The notes under the pieces: generated by a model
Told to the model about the DNA's origin: nothing
Seen by the model: the letters and a program-made list of their open reading frames with translations, nothing else
Database searches by the model: none
DNA from: [Clostridium] scindens ATCC 35704
GTDB taxonomy: Bacteria; Bacillota; Clostridia; Lachnospirales; Lachnospiraceae
Assembly (NCBI RefSeq): GCF_004295125.1
Contig: NZ_CP036170.1
Span: forward strand, 933,501 to 997,500
Direction of reading: 5' to 3'
Length of the DNA stretch: 64,000 nt
Translations under genes and position numbers: made by a program
Shown: piece by piece, positions 54,096 to 62,861 of the stretch
Position numbering within the stretch: the first letter of the stretch is position 1
How the letters are laid out: every line of letters starts with the position of its first letter

Positions 54096-54669
54096 GTCGT
54101 ATTTCCCCTATAATTTCTTCTAAGCATCGTGTTCTATTATCATTCACAAATCTTTTCTGTATCCCAAGGCTTTTCAGATTCTCTTCTGCGAAATCCTTCG
54201 TGTCTGCAAGAAATCTTCTGCATAATTCCGCGTATTTGGGCGTCTCCTGCTCCCGCTCCCGCGCCAGAGCCCTGGCAAGCCGCTCGCCGTCTTCTACCTC
54301 GATATAGATCGGCGCCAGTTTATCAGGCCCATAAAACTTCTGCATCCGTTCATAAGACTGAAGGGTTCCGATTACCAGATAGTCCGATGTATCAAGGTTG
54401 ATCTGGCCATCATCAACGGTGGCATACTTCCAAATGCCGTGCACCGTATCATAGGCGCGTTGCTCTATCACCTTCCCTTGATTCTCATATGCATTTAATG
54501 TATCCTCTGAAACGAAAAAGTATTCTACGCCGTCCCGCTCTCCTTCCCGGATTGGCCGGGTAGTATACAGCGTAATCGTCTGAAGCCAGGGCAATGCCTT
54601 CTTGACTTCCTTAAACAGCGTATCCTTCCCGGAAGAACTCTTTCCCATCATATAATAAATCTTACCCAT
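54082..54669 (-). CDS. Guanylate-kinase-like P-loop protein
   Basis: 195 residues from ATG 54669 (GAGG upstream, 8-bp overlap with the preceding gene). P-loop YYMMGKSSSGKDTLF, then TLYTTRPIREGERDGVEYFF, the GMP-binding segment of guanylate kinases. The P-loop ends GKD instead of GKS/GKT. It has the usual length of Gmk. It occupies the slot where Bacillus has tmk (thymidylate kinase) between yaaO and holB. The substrate (GMP or another nucleotide) cannot be settled from sequence. Confidence 0.85.
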   Translation of the reverse strand: MGKIYYMMGKSSSGKDTLFKEVKKALPWLQTITLYTTRPIREGERDGVEYFFVSEDTLNAYENQGKVIEQRAYDTVHGIWKYATVDDGQINLDTSDYLVIGTLQSYERMQKFYGPDKLAPIYIEVEDGERLARALAREREQETPKYAELCRRFLADTKDFAEENLKSLGIQKRFVNDNRTRCLEEIIGEIRHGNV

Positions 54670-56116
54670 GCATCCAAACCTCAATATACTGGTCTTCTTT
54701 CAATCCTTCGATAGCGAATCTTAGATTATGATACCATTGTAACATATCTACCGCCTCTTGTGATACCCTTTCTCCCGGTACGATCAAAGGACTTCCAGGA
54801 GGATAGAGATATGCATACTCCGTGGATATATACCCTACACTATCCCTCCACGGCAAACGCCGGACCTTGCTTCCAGGTACTGCGCTGATTGCAGCCTCAT
54901 CCAGCATATTCTCCATCACAGAACTGTTATATACCACTTCCGGCCTGGGCAGGCTCGCCCCTATAATCGTGGGCGTTTCTTCCAGACAATTCCCCGACCG
55001 CATCCGTTCGTCCGCCTGGGCGTCAATCTCTTTCAGCGCCCTTGCCAGACGCTCCATGCCATCCTCCGTGTCTCCTATGGATGTCATTGCCAGAATATAA
55101 GTCCCGGCTACCATCTCCATCTGTAGATGGTATTCATTCAGCAGTATCCTGTAGAGCCTTTTACTACTCATGTCAGCATGCCGGACGGATATGACGATCT
55201 TGGACCTGTCAAAATTCTCCGTCTCCACCAGTTCCAGGCGTTTCAGCTGTCTAAGCCTCCCCCGCATCTTCTCCAGCATCTTGACATAAGGATCGAATAG
55301 TTCTTTTCTTCTGTTTTCCAGCATATCGATGCAGGAGTCTATGCTGGACATCAACACATAAGACGGGCTGCTGGACTGGAGCATCCGCAGATATTCCCGG
55401 ACTCCCTTGCGGCTTGCAAGGCTTCCATTGATATGCAGAAGCGCAGTCTGCGTCAGCGCCGGCAATGTCTTGTGAAGGCTGTGGATCACGATATCCGCCC
55501 CCCTCGTATTAGCGTTCTGAGGAAAATATGGATGAAAGCCAAAATGCGCTCCATGGGCTTCATCCACAATCAGTGGTATGCCTTTTTCATGGACCGCTTC
55601 TGCTATGGCTTCCACATCCGATACCACGCCGTCATAAGTGGGCGACACGATGACCACTGCCCGGATGGAAGGATACTTATCAAGGGCCTCCCTCACATCG
55701 TCTACGGAAACCTCTGTATTCAACTGCGCGCAATGATTGAATTCAGGATACAGATACACTGGATTCAATTCATTCATGTATATGGCATGATACACAGACT
55801 TGTGGCAATTTCTTGCCACAAGTATGGTATCTCCTTTTTTTGTTACGCCGGCAATGGCGCTTAAAATTCCTACGGTACTTCCATTGATTAGAAAATGAGT
55901 CTCATCCGCATGGTATATCCTGGCTGCCCGGATCTGAGCCTCCTTCAGGATCCCCTCCGCATGATGAAGGTCGTCAAATCCCTCAATCTCCGTAATATCA
56001 ATCTTATAGGGAACCGTGGACTTGAGCATGTCCAGATTCCGCTTATGGCCCGGCATATGGAACCCATAATAGTCTGAGTCGCTATAGTCTTTTAACTTAT
56101 CATATATCGTGCTCAT
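54662..56116 (-). CDS. Orn/Lys/Arg decarboxylase-family PLP enzyme (YaaO-like)
   Basis: 484 residues. The start YGFHMPGHKRN is the family hallmark. The fold-type I core has INGSTVGILSAI, SPTYDGVVSDVEAIAEAVHE and VDEAHGAHFGFHPYFP, and the PLP lysine is in IHSLHKTLPALTQTA. It likely decarboxylates arginine or lysine and may feed polyamine synthesis. The start codon shares one base with the pgi stop (TAATG), so the genes are translationally coupled. Position before a kinase and holB matches Bacillus yaaO. Confidence 0.9.
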   Translation of the reverse strand: MSTIYDKLKDYSDSDYYGFHMPGHKRNLDMLKSTVPYKIDITEIEGFDDLHHAEGILKEAQIRAARIYHADETHFLINGSTVGILSAIAGVTKKGDTILVARNCHKSVYHAIYMNELNPVYLYPEFNHCAQLNTEVSVDDVREALDKYPSIRAVVIVSPTYDGVVSDVEAIAEAVHEKGIPLIVDEAHGAHFGFHPYFPQNANTRGADIVIHSLHKTLPALTQTALLHINGSLASRKGVREYLRMLQSSSPSYVLMSSIDSCIDMLENRRKELFDPYVKMLEKMRGRLRQLKRLELVETENFDRSKIVISVRHADMSSKRLYRILLNEYHLQMEMVAGTYILAMTSIGDTEDGMERLARALKEIDAQADERMRSGNCLEETPTIIGASLPRPEVVYNSSVMENMLDEAAISAVPGSKVRRLPWRDSVGYISTEYAYLYPPGSPLIVPGERVSQEAVDMLQWYHNLRFAIEGLKEDQYIEVWMHG

Positions 56117-57465
56117 TATAATCTCTTTAATAATTCTTCTCTTTCCTTTTCAAAGCCAGGCTTTCCAAGCAGCGCGAACATGTTCTTCTTATAACTCTCC
56201 ACGCCTGGCTGGTTAAATGGATTCACGCCGGATATATATCCGCTTACGCCAATGGCAAATTCAAAGAAGTAGAACAACTGCCCCAAAGAGAACTCATCCT
56301 GCCTTGGAACATTAACAATCAGGTTCGGAACATTTCCATCCGTATGGGCAAGAATCGTGCCATTCATGGCGCTTTTGTTGACAAAATCAACCGTCTGCCC
56401 CGCCAGATAGTTCAGTCCGTCAAGGTCGACCGGCTCTTCCTGGATTCTAATCTCCTCGGCAGATTCCTCCACATTCAGGACCGTCTCAAACATGATACGG
56501 CTTCCGTCCTGGATGAACTGACCCATGGAATGAAGGTCTGTGGTAAGGTCAACAGACGCCGGATAGATTCCCTTCTGGTCTTTGCCTTCGCTCTCCCCGC
56601 AGAGCTGCTTCCACCACTCGGATACATAGTGAAGGCTTGGCTCGTAGTTTGCAAGAATCTCGATGGATTTCCCTTTTCTGTGGAGAATATTGCGGATCGC
56701 CGCGTACAAAACTGCATCGTTGCTCTCATAAGGATCGCCAATCGCCCTCTCTCTTGCAGACGCTGCGCCTTCCATTAGTTTCTCTATATCCGCGCCGCTG
56801 ACTGCGATCGGAAGAAGTCCCACCGCCGTCAATACAGAGAAGCGGCCTCCTACGTCATCCGGAACTACGAAGGTCTCATATCCTTCTTCTGCAGCCAGGT
56901 TCTTAAGCGCTCCCCTTGCCTTGTCGGTGGTAGCGTAGATCCTCTTTGCCGCTTCCTCCTTGCCGTACTTCCTCTCCAGCATCTCTTTAAAAATACGGAA
57001 GGCAATGGCTGGCTCCGTGGTTGTACCTGACTTTGAGATAATATTTACGGAAAAGTCCCTGTCTCCTACCACATCCATCAGATGCTTGAGGTATGTACTG
57101 CTGATGCTGTTGCCTACATAATAGATCTCCGGAGTCTTACGAATTTCCTTAGATACCATATTATAAAAGTTGTGGCGCAAGAACTCGATTGCTGCTCTTG
57201 CTCCAAGGTAAGAGCCACCAATGCCAATTACAAGGAGCACTTCTGAATCCCCCTGAATCTTTGCCGCTGCTTTCTGAATACGCGCGAATTCTTCCATTTC
57301 ATAATCCACCGGAAGGTCGATCCAGCCAAGGAAATCATTCCCCGCCCCTTCCCTGCCAAGAAGTTCTGCCTTCGCCTGTTCAGCGATCTTCTTCATAGAT
57401 TCAATCTCATGCTCTGAAATAAATGTCTTTGCTTTAGAATAGTCAAATGTTACTTTACTGTTCAT
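56116..57465 (-). CDS. pgi: Glucose-6-phosphate isomerase
   Basis: 449 residues from ATG 57465 (AAGGGG upstream). Short Firmicute-type Pgi with [39 protein letters not shown] and the catalytic Glu/His/Lys segments ([45 protein letters not shown]). It interconverts glucose-6-P and fructose-6-P. First gene of the housekeeping operon under its own promoter. Confidence 0.97.
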   Translation of the reverse strand: MNSKVTFDYSKAKTFISEHEIESMKKIAEQAKAELLGREGAGNDFLGWIDLPVDYEMEEFARIQKAAAKIQGDSEVLLVIGIGGSYLGARAAIEFLRHNFYNMVSKEIRKTPEIYYVGNSISSTYLKHLMDVVGDRDFSVNIISKSGTTTEPAIAFRIFKEMLERKYGKEEAAKRIYATTDKARGALKNLAAEEGYETFVVPDDVGGRFSVLTAVGLLPIAVSGADIEKLMEGAASARERAIGDPYESNDAVLYAAIRNILHRKGKSIEILANYEPSLHYVSEWWKQLCGESEGKDQKGIYPASVDLTTDLHSMGQFIQDGSRIMFETVLNVEESAEEIRIQEEPVDLDGLNYLAGQTVDFVNKSAMNGTILAHTDGNVPNLIVNVPRQDEFSLGQLFYFFEFAIGVSGYISGVNPFNQPGVESYKKNMFALLGKPGFEKEREELLKRL

Positions 57466-57513
57466 AGTGACCCCTTCCTTCCATCTTTCCATCTTATAAG
57501 TATGTACTATTTT

Positions 57514-57542
57514 ATTTTATCAAATCGGCCACTTTTAATCAA
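57514..57542 (-). promoter_or_regulatory. Promoter of the pgi operon
   Basis: Minus-strand TTGATT (57537-57542), 17-nt spacer and TAAAAT (57514-57519). The -35 overlaps the stop codon of the gene before it. Confidence 0.8.
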
Positions 57543-58483
57543 GCCATAAACTCCTCCAGAATCTGCCGTATCAGCACGTCTTTTGCTACTTCTTCCTTCT
57601 CTTTTTCCCTTCTTGCCTTCCGGTCTGCCGATGCAGCCTGAATCTGCGGAGCCACATCCGGCACCTCATATGGTTCCGGCATGGTCGGACTGGTAATCTC
57701 AGGAGGCGCCGTAGGCGACGGCACTTCTTTTCTCGGCATTGGCCTCTCCGGCTCTCCCCTATCGTTCTTATCTGTTCTGGAGGATTTCTTCTGATCCTCT
57801 TCTTCCCTGGCTGCCTTCACTACCTTTGCCGCCTTCTGGCGCGGGGTCTCCGGCTCATTCTCTATCGTAAATATGTCCTCGCCATCCCCTTCCTCCCAAT
57901 CCGGCACTACTCCAAATTCGGATACCGGTGTCTCCGGAGCCATTACCTTGATCTCTTTCTGGTACGCCTTTTCATAACGGTGCAGGCATACATTTTCCAG
58001 ATAGTCAACCATATAGTTCTGCACTGCCTCCATGCGGTATTCCTCGTCCGTGGTCAGATGGACCAGATAGATCAGAATGGCAAGCCCGGCGCCAGCAGCC
58101 CCTGTCTTAATCACCATGTCGCCCATTCCATTTACCGCGTACTCAAGAAGCGCCCCCGCCGCTCCCAGTATCAGGCACAGTCCGGCCGTGGCCTTCTCCA
58201 TCCGCCTCCAGCTGTGCAGCTTCATTCCTACAACCTTGTACTCATACAAGTACTTGTCTACAAACACCCTGACGTTCTCCACCGTATCGCTGATCATGCA
58301 GGCATGTTCGAATTTGGCGCGCACCAGGCGCATAAGCGGGTGGGTACTTTTATTCATATTCCCGGCTGCGCGCACTAGCTGTTTCAAAGTTACATTTGCA
58401 ATCAGTTTACTCACAATCCCTATGACCGTCAGGATTCCCATTAGCACGAATATCACGTGCTTGTCCAGTATAATTTCTAACAT
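57539..58483 (-). CDS. Uncharacterised membrane protein with disordered C-terminus
   Basis: 314 residues. One N-terminal helix (about 10-29), then a cytoplasmic helical part (THPLMRLVRAKFEHACMISD), two adjacent helices (about 98-118 and 124-143), and a long hydrophilic tail rich in Glu/Lys/Pro (about 180-314) ending KDVLIRQILEEFMA. I do not recognise the family. Its RBS is embedded in a hairpin (58484-58533). It lies between mtnN and pgi on the same strand, with promoters on both sides. Confidence 0.7.
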   Translation of the reverse strand: MLEIILDKHVIFVLMGILTVIGIVSKLIANVTLKQLVRAAGNMNKSTHPLMRLVRAKFEHACMISDTVENVRVFVDKYLYEYKVVGMKLHSWRRMEKATAGLCLILGAAGALLEYAVNGMGDMVIKTGAAGAGLAILIYLVHLTTDEEYRMEAVQNYMVDYLENVCLHRYEKAYQKEIKVMAPETPVSEFGVVPDWEEGDGEDIFTIENEPETPRQKAAKVVKAAREEEDQKKSSRTDKNDRGEPERPMPRKEVPSPTAPPEITSPTMPEPYEVPDVAPQIQAASADRKARREKEKEEVAKDVLIRQILEEFMA

Positions 58484-58533
58484 AAAAAAGCCCTCCTTTT
58501 GCTTAGAATTATACTTGAAATTCCAAAGGAGGG
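58484..58533 (-). promoter_or_regulatory. Hairpin with T-run that contains the ribosome-binding site
   Basis: Minus-strand CCCTCCTTT (58525-58533) pairs with AAAGGAGGG (58491-58499), which is the RBS of the gene at 58483, and is followed by CTTTTTT directly before the ATG. A TATAAT lies in the loop, so a transcript starting inside the loop would escape the hairpin. Confidence 0.6.
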
Positions 58534-58558
58534 TATAAAAACCGTTCTACAGATTCTG

Positions 58559-58591
58559 ACCCCTGATGTGGAGGAATCTGTCAGATTCTTA
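58559..58591 (-). terminator. Probable terminator of mtnN
   Basis: 8-bp stem ACAGATTC/GAATCTGT (58584-58591 with 58559-58566), followed on the minus strand by a G/T-rich tail with TTTTT about 10 bases later. A second palindrome AGATTCTTAAGAATCT (58593-58608) is adjacent. Confidence 0.5.
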
Positions 58592-58612
58592 AGAATCTTC
58601 GTCCGGCCGTAA

Positions 58613-59305
58613 TTATATCATTGTCAGCAATTCCTTCATAAGCCTTACGCTGTGGGCGATCGCCTGCCTTTCAAAGGTAGGGTAATCCATGGTCGCGCTG
58701 TTGTCGGCTTTGTCCGAAATGGCACGGATTATGACATACGAAACTTTGTTCAGGTACGCTGCCTGTGCAATCCCGGCTCCTTCCATCTCCACGCACAGTG
58801 GATGGAAGTTCTCCACGATCTTTTCTTTTGCCTCCCTGGATGAGATGAACTGGTCGCCGCTTGCCACCTTTCCGGTAAATGTGCGGATGTCCGGGTTCGC
58901 CTTCTCATTAGCCTTGGCTGCCTTGCGCACAAGTTCTTCATCTGCTGGAAACGCCAGCGTATCCATCCTCGGTATCTGCCCGATGGCATCCCCGAATATA
59001 GTAGCGTCCATATCATGGTGAAGGGCATCCGTGGAGATAACCATATCGCCAATATCAATTCTCGCATCCAGAGATCCTGCGATTCCGGTATTGATCAGCA
59101 TATCTGCCTGGAACCTGTCCACAAGTATCTGGGCACAGATGCCAGCATTGACTTTGCCGATTCCGCTTCTAACTACCACCACGTCCTTGCCGCACAGTTT
59201 CCCCTTGCAGAAAACCATAGATGCCTGCTCTACCGTCTCCTGAATATCCATATCTTCCTTCAATGCCGCAACTTCTTCTTCCATTGCTCCGATAATTCCT
59301 ATCAT
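58613..59305 (-). CDS. mtnN: 5'-methylthioadenosine/S-adenosylhomocysteine nucleosidase
   Basis: 230 residues. It starts IGIIGAMEEEVAALKEDMD, the conserved MtnN/Pfs N-terminus. VVVRSGIGKVNAGICAQIL, LINTGIAGSLDARIDIGDMV, the catalytic Glu in CVEMEGAGIAQAAYLN and the Asp in IRAISDKADNS are present. It splits MTA and SAH, recycling methionine and relieving methylation product inhibition. RBS AAGGAGG. Confidence 0.97.
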   Translation of the reverse strand: MIGIIGAMEEEVAALKEDMDIQETVEQASMVFCKGKLCGKDVVVVRSGIGKVNAGICAQILVDRFQADMLINTGIAGSLDARIDIGDMVISTDALHHDMDATIFGDAIGQIPRMDTLAFPADEELVRKAAKANEKANPDIRTFTGKVASGDQFISSREAKEKIVENFHPLCVEMEGAGIAQAAYLNKVSYVIIRAISDKADNSATMDYPTFERQAIAHSVRLMKELLTMI

Positions 59306-59346
59306 ATCAACCTCTCCTCCTTATATCACGATTACTCCATGTAGGT

Positions 59347-59375
59347 AGTTTATCACAACTAAATCACGATGCCAA
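59347..59375 (-). promoter_or_regulatory. Promoter of mtnN
   Basis: Minus-strand TTGGCA (59370-59375), 17-nt spacer and TAAACT (59347-59352). A direct repeat ATCGTGAT lies at the -35 side and downstream. Confidence 0.7.
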
Positions 59376-59462
59376 CTTATATAACATTTAGTATCTGTGA
59401 TTTAAAATATTACATTTTTCTGAAATATCATAAAAGATATAGAAATCCTATGATTTCTTTGC

Positions 59463-59468
59463 TATAAT
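59463..59468 (+). promoter_or_regulatory. Possible extended -10 of the TSCPD gene
   Basis: TGCTATAAT gives an extended -10 (TATAAT at 59463-59468) without a clear -35. A second TATAAT near 59501-59506 has TTGAAT 19 bases upstream. Confidence 0.4.
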
Positions 59469-59531
59469 CCGTATTGAATATTTGTTATATTAATAATCTA
59501 TAATGAAGAGCAAACAAGGGAGGCAATATTT

Positions 59532-59774
59532 ATGGAATACAGACCACATGGTGTCTGTTCTCAACTAATTCGTGTAGAGTTGGACGGAGATATCGTTAAA
59601 AACGTAGAATTTGTAGGAGGCTGCAACGGCAACACCAAAGGTATCTGCAGCCTGATCAGAGGAATGAACGTACACGATGTTATTTCCCGGCTGGAGGGCA
59701 TCACATGCGGCTATAAGTCTACATCCTGCCCGGATCAGCTGGCATATGCATTAAAGAAAGCAATCGGCCAATAG
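59532..59774 (+). CDS. TSCPD-domain protein (TIGR03905 type)
   Basis: 80 residues. The whole protein is the TSCPD domain: MEYRPHGVCSQLIRVELDGD, NVEFVGGCNGNTKGICSLI and the name-giving STSCPDQLAYAL. Four cysteines, including GGC and SCPD, could bind metal. The same domain occurs at the end of some vitamin B12-dependent ribonucleotide reductases. The function of the stand-alone form is unknown. RBS GGGAGG. Confidence 0.92.
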   Translation: MEYRPHGVCSQLIRVELDGDIVKNVEFVGGCNGNTKGICSLIRGMNVHDVISRLEGITCGYKSTSCPDQLAYALKKAIGQ

Positions 59775-59815
59775 ACATCGCTGCCAGGAAATCTGCGACT
59801 ACCAATTTCCTGTAG

Positions 59816-59856
59816 AAAAAGGATACGAGGCCTAGCATATAACCTCGCATCCTTTT
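59816..59856. terminator. Terminator after the TSCPD gene
   Basis: 10-bp stem with one mismatch (59821-59830 with 59843-59852), flanked by AAAAA and TTTT, so usable in both directions. Confidence 0.85.
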
Positions 59857-59890
59857 CTGTCCTTTTTGTCTTATACGTTTTTCTCTTGAT

Positions 59891-60031
59891 TCCGGAGAGA
59901 TTGTGGGAAGCACCGTCTACGACGACTTTAACCCGTCTCGTGGGTCTACGGTTTCTCAATGTAAGGTCGAAATTATTGTTAATAGTTTCTCCTGTTGCAC
60001 CGCGGACGGCGCTTCCCGCAATCTCCCCGGA
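59891..60031. repeat. 141-bp element with 27-bp terminal inverted repeats
   Basis: Arms 59891-59917 and 60005-60031 match at 24 of 27 positions, starting TCCGG and carrying GAGATTG and GGGAAGC blocks. The three differences are all transitions; two become G-U pairs in a minus-strand RNA. The 87-nt centre holds a smaller ACCC/GGGT hairpin. No gene covers it. It may be a MITE-like element or a structured RNA. Confidence 0.6.
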
Positions 60032-60141
60032 TATAGCATATTGGCATTTTTGTTTTCTAAATTTGTTTTTCCGATTGCAAAATGTTTTTCTTTTTTTCTT
60101 TTTGTTTTCTTCTTTTTCTTTTATACTTTGGTTTTCACATT
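60032..60141. other. Pyrimidine-rich spacer
   Basis: Between the inverted-repeat element and the stop of the 60142-60624 gene, the plus strand is dominated by T-runs interrupted by single C or G. I see no gene or clear hairpin. Confidence 0.6.
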
Positions 60142-60624
60142 TTATGGCTCTTCCACATAGATGCCATTCGTAAAGGAACTGCTTACGTCACTGTTTGCCG
60201 CATGTGTACTTCTTGCTCTATAATAGTAGCCTCCCTCAACATCTAAACTTCTATTAGAGCCTACTCGATCTGTGTTGAGGCTTTCTTTGTGCCAACCATC
60301 ATATATTTCCCATGTAGTATCGCCTTCTTGTGCCCTTTCTATCGTTACTGCTACTTGCACGCTTTGCACGGTATGCGCCGCAATAGTTGTACCACCAGCA
60401 TACAATTTTCCAGGCCCCATCACTACACACTTTGAATATCCGGTAAGCAAATCTTCGCCTCGAGTAATTTTAGTATCATAACCAATAGACTCATTATCAT
60501 GCGTCAAATAAGAACCATCTATAATAGGCCTATTTTCCGCAGCATACAAACTTCTTGTTGATGTAAAAAACATTCCAATAACTAACACGATCAAACATCC
60601 TGTAGATGCCCATTTGTTCTTCAT
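60142..60624 (-). CDS. Small secreted protein of unknown function (possibly DUF6147-like)
   Basis: 160 residues. A signal peptide (about 1-29, ending YAA-ENR) is followed by a beta-rich domain with IIDGSYLTHDNESIGYD, AGGTTIAAHTVQSVQVAVTI and GYYYRARSTHAANSDVSSSF. No cysteines remain in the mature part apart from one in KCVVMG. I tentatively link it to a small secreted family common in Lachnospiraceae. RBS GGAGG. It lies 74 bp downstream of the DUF4367-type gene on the same strand. Confidence 0.7.
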   Translation of the reverse strand: MKNKWASTGCLIVLVIGMFFTSTRSLYAAENRPIIDGSYLTHDNESIGYDTKITRGEDLLTGYSKCVVMGPGKLYAGGTTIAAHTVQSVQVAVTIERAQEGDTTWEIYDGWHKESLNTDRVGSNRSLDVEGGYYYRARSTHAANSDVSSSFTNGIYVEEP

Positions 60625-60698
60625 CTTTCACCTCCATCCTCACAATTTTCCTTTACCCTCATATATACAAACACATAACTCGACAAATACTGACGCAT

Positions 60699-61559
60699 TT
60701 ATTTTGAAAAAAACAAATTATTTACAATTAAATTAAAATCCTCCTTGGGCATAGTCCCGATTAAGAAGTATTCTAACCCTTTATATTCAAAGCGAGCTGA
60801 ATATCGCTCTTTATTCGTTTTCGGCGTTCTATACTCTTTAATTGTAATCTCACAATCATTAACCTTTTCTATATACTGCTTCCGAAACTCATCTTCTACG
60901 TCTACTCCCCAAGATGTATTGCTAAATGATGCATTAACAAAATAAACAACTTTTGATCCATTATAATTATAAATAAACTCAGCCGTTAGGAGTTCCTCAT
61001 CCATTTCCATTCTATCAAACTTCATTTGAGCCGGTCCTAAAACAATCTTAACTGGCATAGTACCAAATTCATCATCGACTTTCTGATATGCTTTTTCCTC
61101 GCTTTCTTCTAAAATTGTCAAATTATCTTCGCTAGAATCTACTTGCTCAACTTCTCTATCTCCGACTATCCTTTTCATCATAGATACAATTCTCTTAGGT
61201 ACGCCTATACTAGTCACACTAATGGCCATCACCAACACAAGTGATGCCGCCAATGTAAGATACAGTTTACGCCGTTTCTTTTTACGCGTAACTTCGATTT
61301 CAACTTCTTTATTTTTTTCTTCCTCTAGTACCTTGCGCCCTACTTCTAATGCAAGCCTGTCTTCCTCTGATAGCTTAGAGTATAGTTCTTCTCTTTCCTT
61401 CTCCTTGATCTGCTCTTCCAGTTTTGCTCTGAGTGATTCTTTGAACCCTTCCGGCATCTGGATGCTGTCATCCTTCAGGATTTCTTCTTCCTCTTCCTTC
61501 GCTAGCTGCTCAAAGTCTTCGGTTATCATGTATTCAAACTGGTCCTTTTTTCCCTTCAT
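60699..61559 (-). CDS. DUF4367-type membrane protein, possible anti-sigma factor
   Basis: 286 residues. The long charged cytoplasmic N-terminus (about 1-95, AKEEEEEILKDDSIQMPEGF) is followed by one membrane helix (about 97-115) and an outside domain (about 165-286) with GPAQMKFDRMEM and an ending FLIGTMPKEDFNLIVNNLFF, the pattern of DUF4367 domains seen in Clostridial anti-sigma-like proteins. The sigma factor at 62860-63423 lies nearby on the same strand, separated by murG on the other strand. A regulatory pair is only an inference. Confidence 0.75.
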   Translation of the reverse strand: MKGKKDQFEYMITEDFEQLAKEEEEEILKDDSIQMPEGFKESLRAKLEEQIKEKEREELYSKLSEEDRLALEVGRKVLEEEKNKEVEIEVTRKKKRRKLYLTLAASLVLVMAISVTSIGVPKRIVSMMKRIVGDREVEQVDSSEDNLTILEESEEKAYQKVDDEFGTMPVKIVLGPAQMKFDRMEMDEELLTAEFIYNYNGSKVVYFVNASFSNTSWGVDVEDEFRKQYIEKVNDCEITIKEYRTPKTNKERYSARFEYKGLEYFLIGTMPKEDFNLIVNNLFFSK

Positions 61560-61647
61560 TACTTACCCCTATATTTCTATTTATCCTTGATTAGAGAACT
61601 TCTATATACAAAACTGTCAGCCCCTGCCCTAAATCTGCTGTTTCTCT

Positions 61648-61675
61648 TGACCAATTCCGTTGTAAACGTATAATA
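61648..61675 (+). promoter_or_regulatory. Promoter of murG
   Basis: TTGACC (61648-61653), 16-nt spacer and TATAAT (61670-61675), about 55 bp before the start. Confidence 0.78.
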
Positions 61676-61736
61676 TAATTATAACAAGTGTCCTTATGGC
61701 ATATTTTCAACCTACAAACAAAATCGGGAGGTCATT

Positions 61737-62804
61737 ATGAAACGTATCATCTTAACAGGCGGCGGCACCGCTGGCCATGTTACGCCTAACATTGCCCTTT
61801 TGCCACGGCTCAAAGAATTACAATATGATATCCATTATATAGGTTCCTATAATGGTATCGAAAAAGAACTGATCCAGCAATTCGGGATTCCTTATCACGG
61901 GATATCCTCCGGAAAATTGCGGCGCTACTTCAGCGTACAGAATTTTACAGATCCTTTCCGTGTTATCAAAGGACTTGGAGAAGCACGCAAGTTAGTCAAG
62001 ATACTAAAGCCAGACGTAATCTTCTCCAAAGGCGGCTTTGTCTCTGTTCCGGTGGTATTGGCCGGAAAGAGCCATCACGTCCCAACGATTATCCATGAGT
62101 CAGACATGACCCCTGGTCTTGCCAATAAGATATCCTTATCTTCGGCAACCAAGGTCTGCTGCAATTTTCCCGAGACTTTAGAGCATCTTCCAGAAGGAAA
62201 AGCCGTGCTTACAGGCTCCCCTATCCGTCAGGAACTGTTGTCCGGTGACAAGTATAAGGCAAAGGAATTCCTGGGATTTACCACTGACAAGCCTGTTATC
62301 ATGGTTGTTGGCGGAAGCCTTGGCTCTGTCGCCGTTAACGATGCAGTGCGAGGCATCCTTCCCGAACTTCTGAAAGACTTCCAAGTCGTACATCTATGCG
62401 GCAAGGGAAAGGTTGACGAATCGTTGAAAGGCTTGGAGGGATATGCTCAATTCGAATATGTCAAAGAAGAATTAAAAGACCTTTTTGCATTGACAGATAT
62501 AGTAATATCCAGAGCTGGCGCCAATGCTATCTGCGAATTGCTGGCTCTCCATAAGCCAAATCTTCTGATTCCTCTTTCCGCCAATGCAAGCCGTGGGGAT
62601 CAGATACTCAATGCCCGTTCCTTCGAGCGTCAGGGATACAGCATTGTGCTGGAGGAAGAAGAACTTAATAAAGATGTCCTTCTTCAGTCCATCCTGCGTT
62701 TATATGAGAACCGGGATTCTTACATAAGCGCTATGAAGAACTCCCCACAGCAGAATTCTATTGATACTATTATAGATTTAATAGAAGCCGTATCCAAAAA
62801 ATAA
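61737..62804 (+). CDS. murG: MurG-type N-acetylglucosaminyltransferase
   Basis: 355 residues. RIILTGGGTAGHVTPNIALL is the first glycine-rich motif of MurG, followed by VIFSKGGFVSVPVVLAGK, IHESDMTPGLANKI, a second nucleotide-sugar site VVGGSLGSVAVND and VISRAGANAICELLAL. It makes lipid II from lipid I at the cytoplasmic face. It sits away from any division/cell-wall cluster, between two signalling-type genes on the other strand, so it may be a second copy. RBS GGGAGG. Confidence 0.93.
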   Translation: MKRIILTGGGTAGHVTPNIALLPRLKELQYDIHYIGSYNGIEKELIQQFGIPYHGISSGKLRRYFSVQNFTDPFRVIKGLGEARKLVKILKPDVIFSKGGFVSVPVVLAGKSHHVPTIIHESDMTPGLANKISLSSATKVCCNFPETLEHLPEGKAVLTGSPIRQELLSGDKYKAKEFLGFTTDKPVIMVVGGSLGSVAVNDAVRGILPELLKDFQVVHLCGKGKVDESLKGLEGYAQFEYVKEELKDLFALTDIVISRAGANAICELLALHKPNLLIPLSANASRGDQILNARSFERQGYSIVLEEEELNKDVLLQSILRLYENRDSYISAMKNSPQQNSIDTIIDLIEAVSKK

Positions 62805-62832
62805 TCCGTGCTTCAGCACAATGGCAATATAT

Positions 62833-62861
62833 AAAACAGGTGTCGCTCAGGCACCTGTTTT
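62833..62861. terminator. Bidirectional terminator between murG and the sigma factor
   Basis: 10-bp perfect stem (62833-62842 with 62852-62861, AAAACAGGTG/CACCTGTTTT). Its A/T ends serve as T-tails in both directions and it touches the sigma factor stop. Confidence 0.85.

Noticed and set aside
59735-60141. A long minus-strand open frame over the inverted-repeat element
   Set aside because: No RBS or sensible start; the product is Lys-rich from A-runs and then follows the repeat arms and the terminator. The absence of stops reflects base composition.
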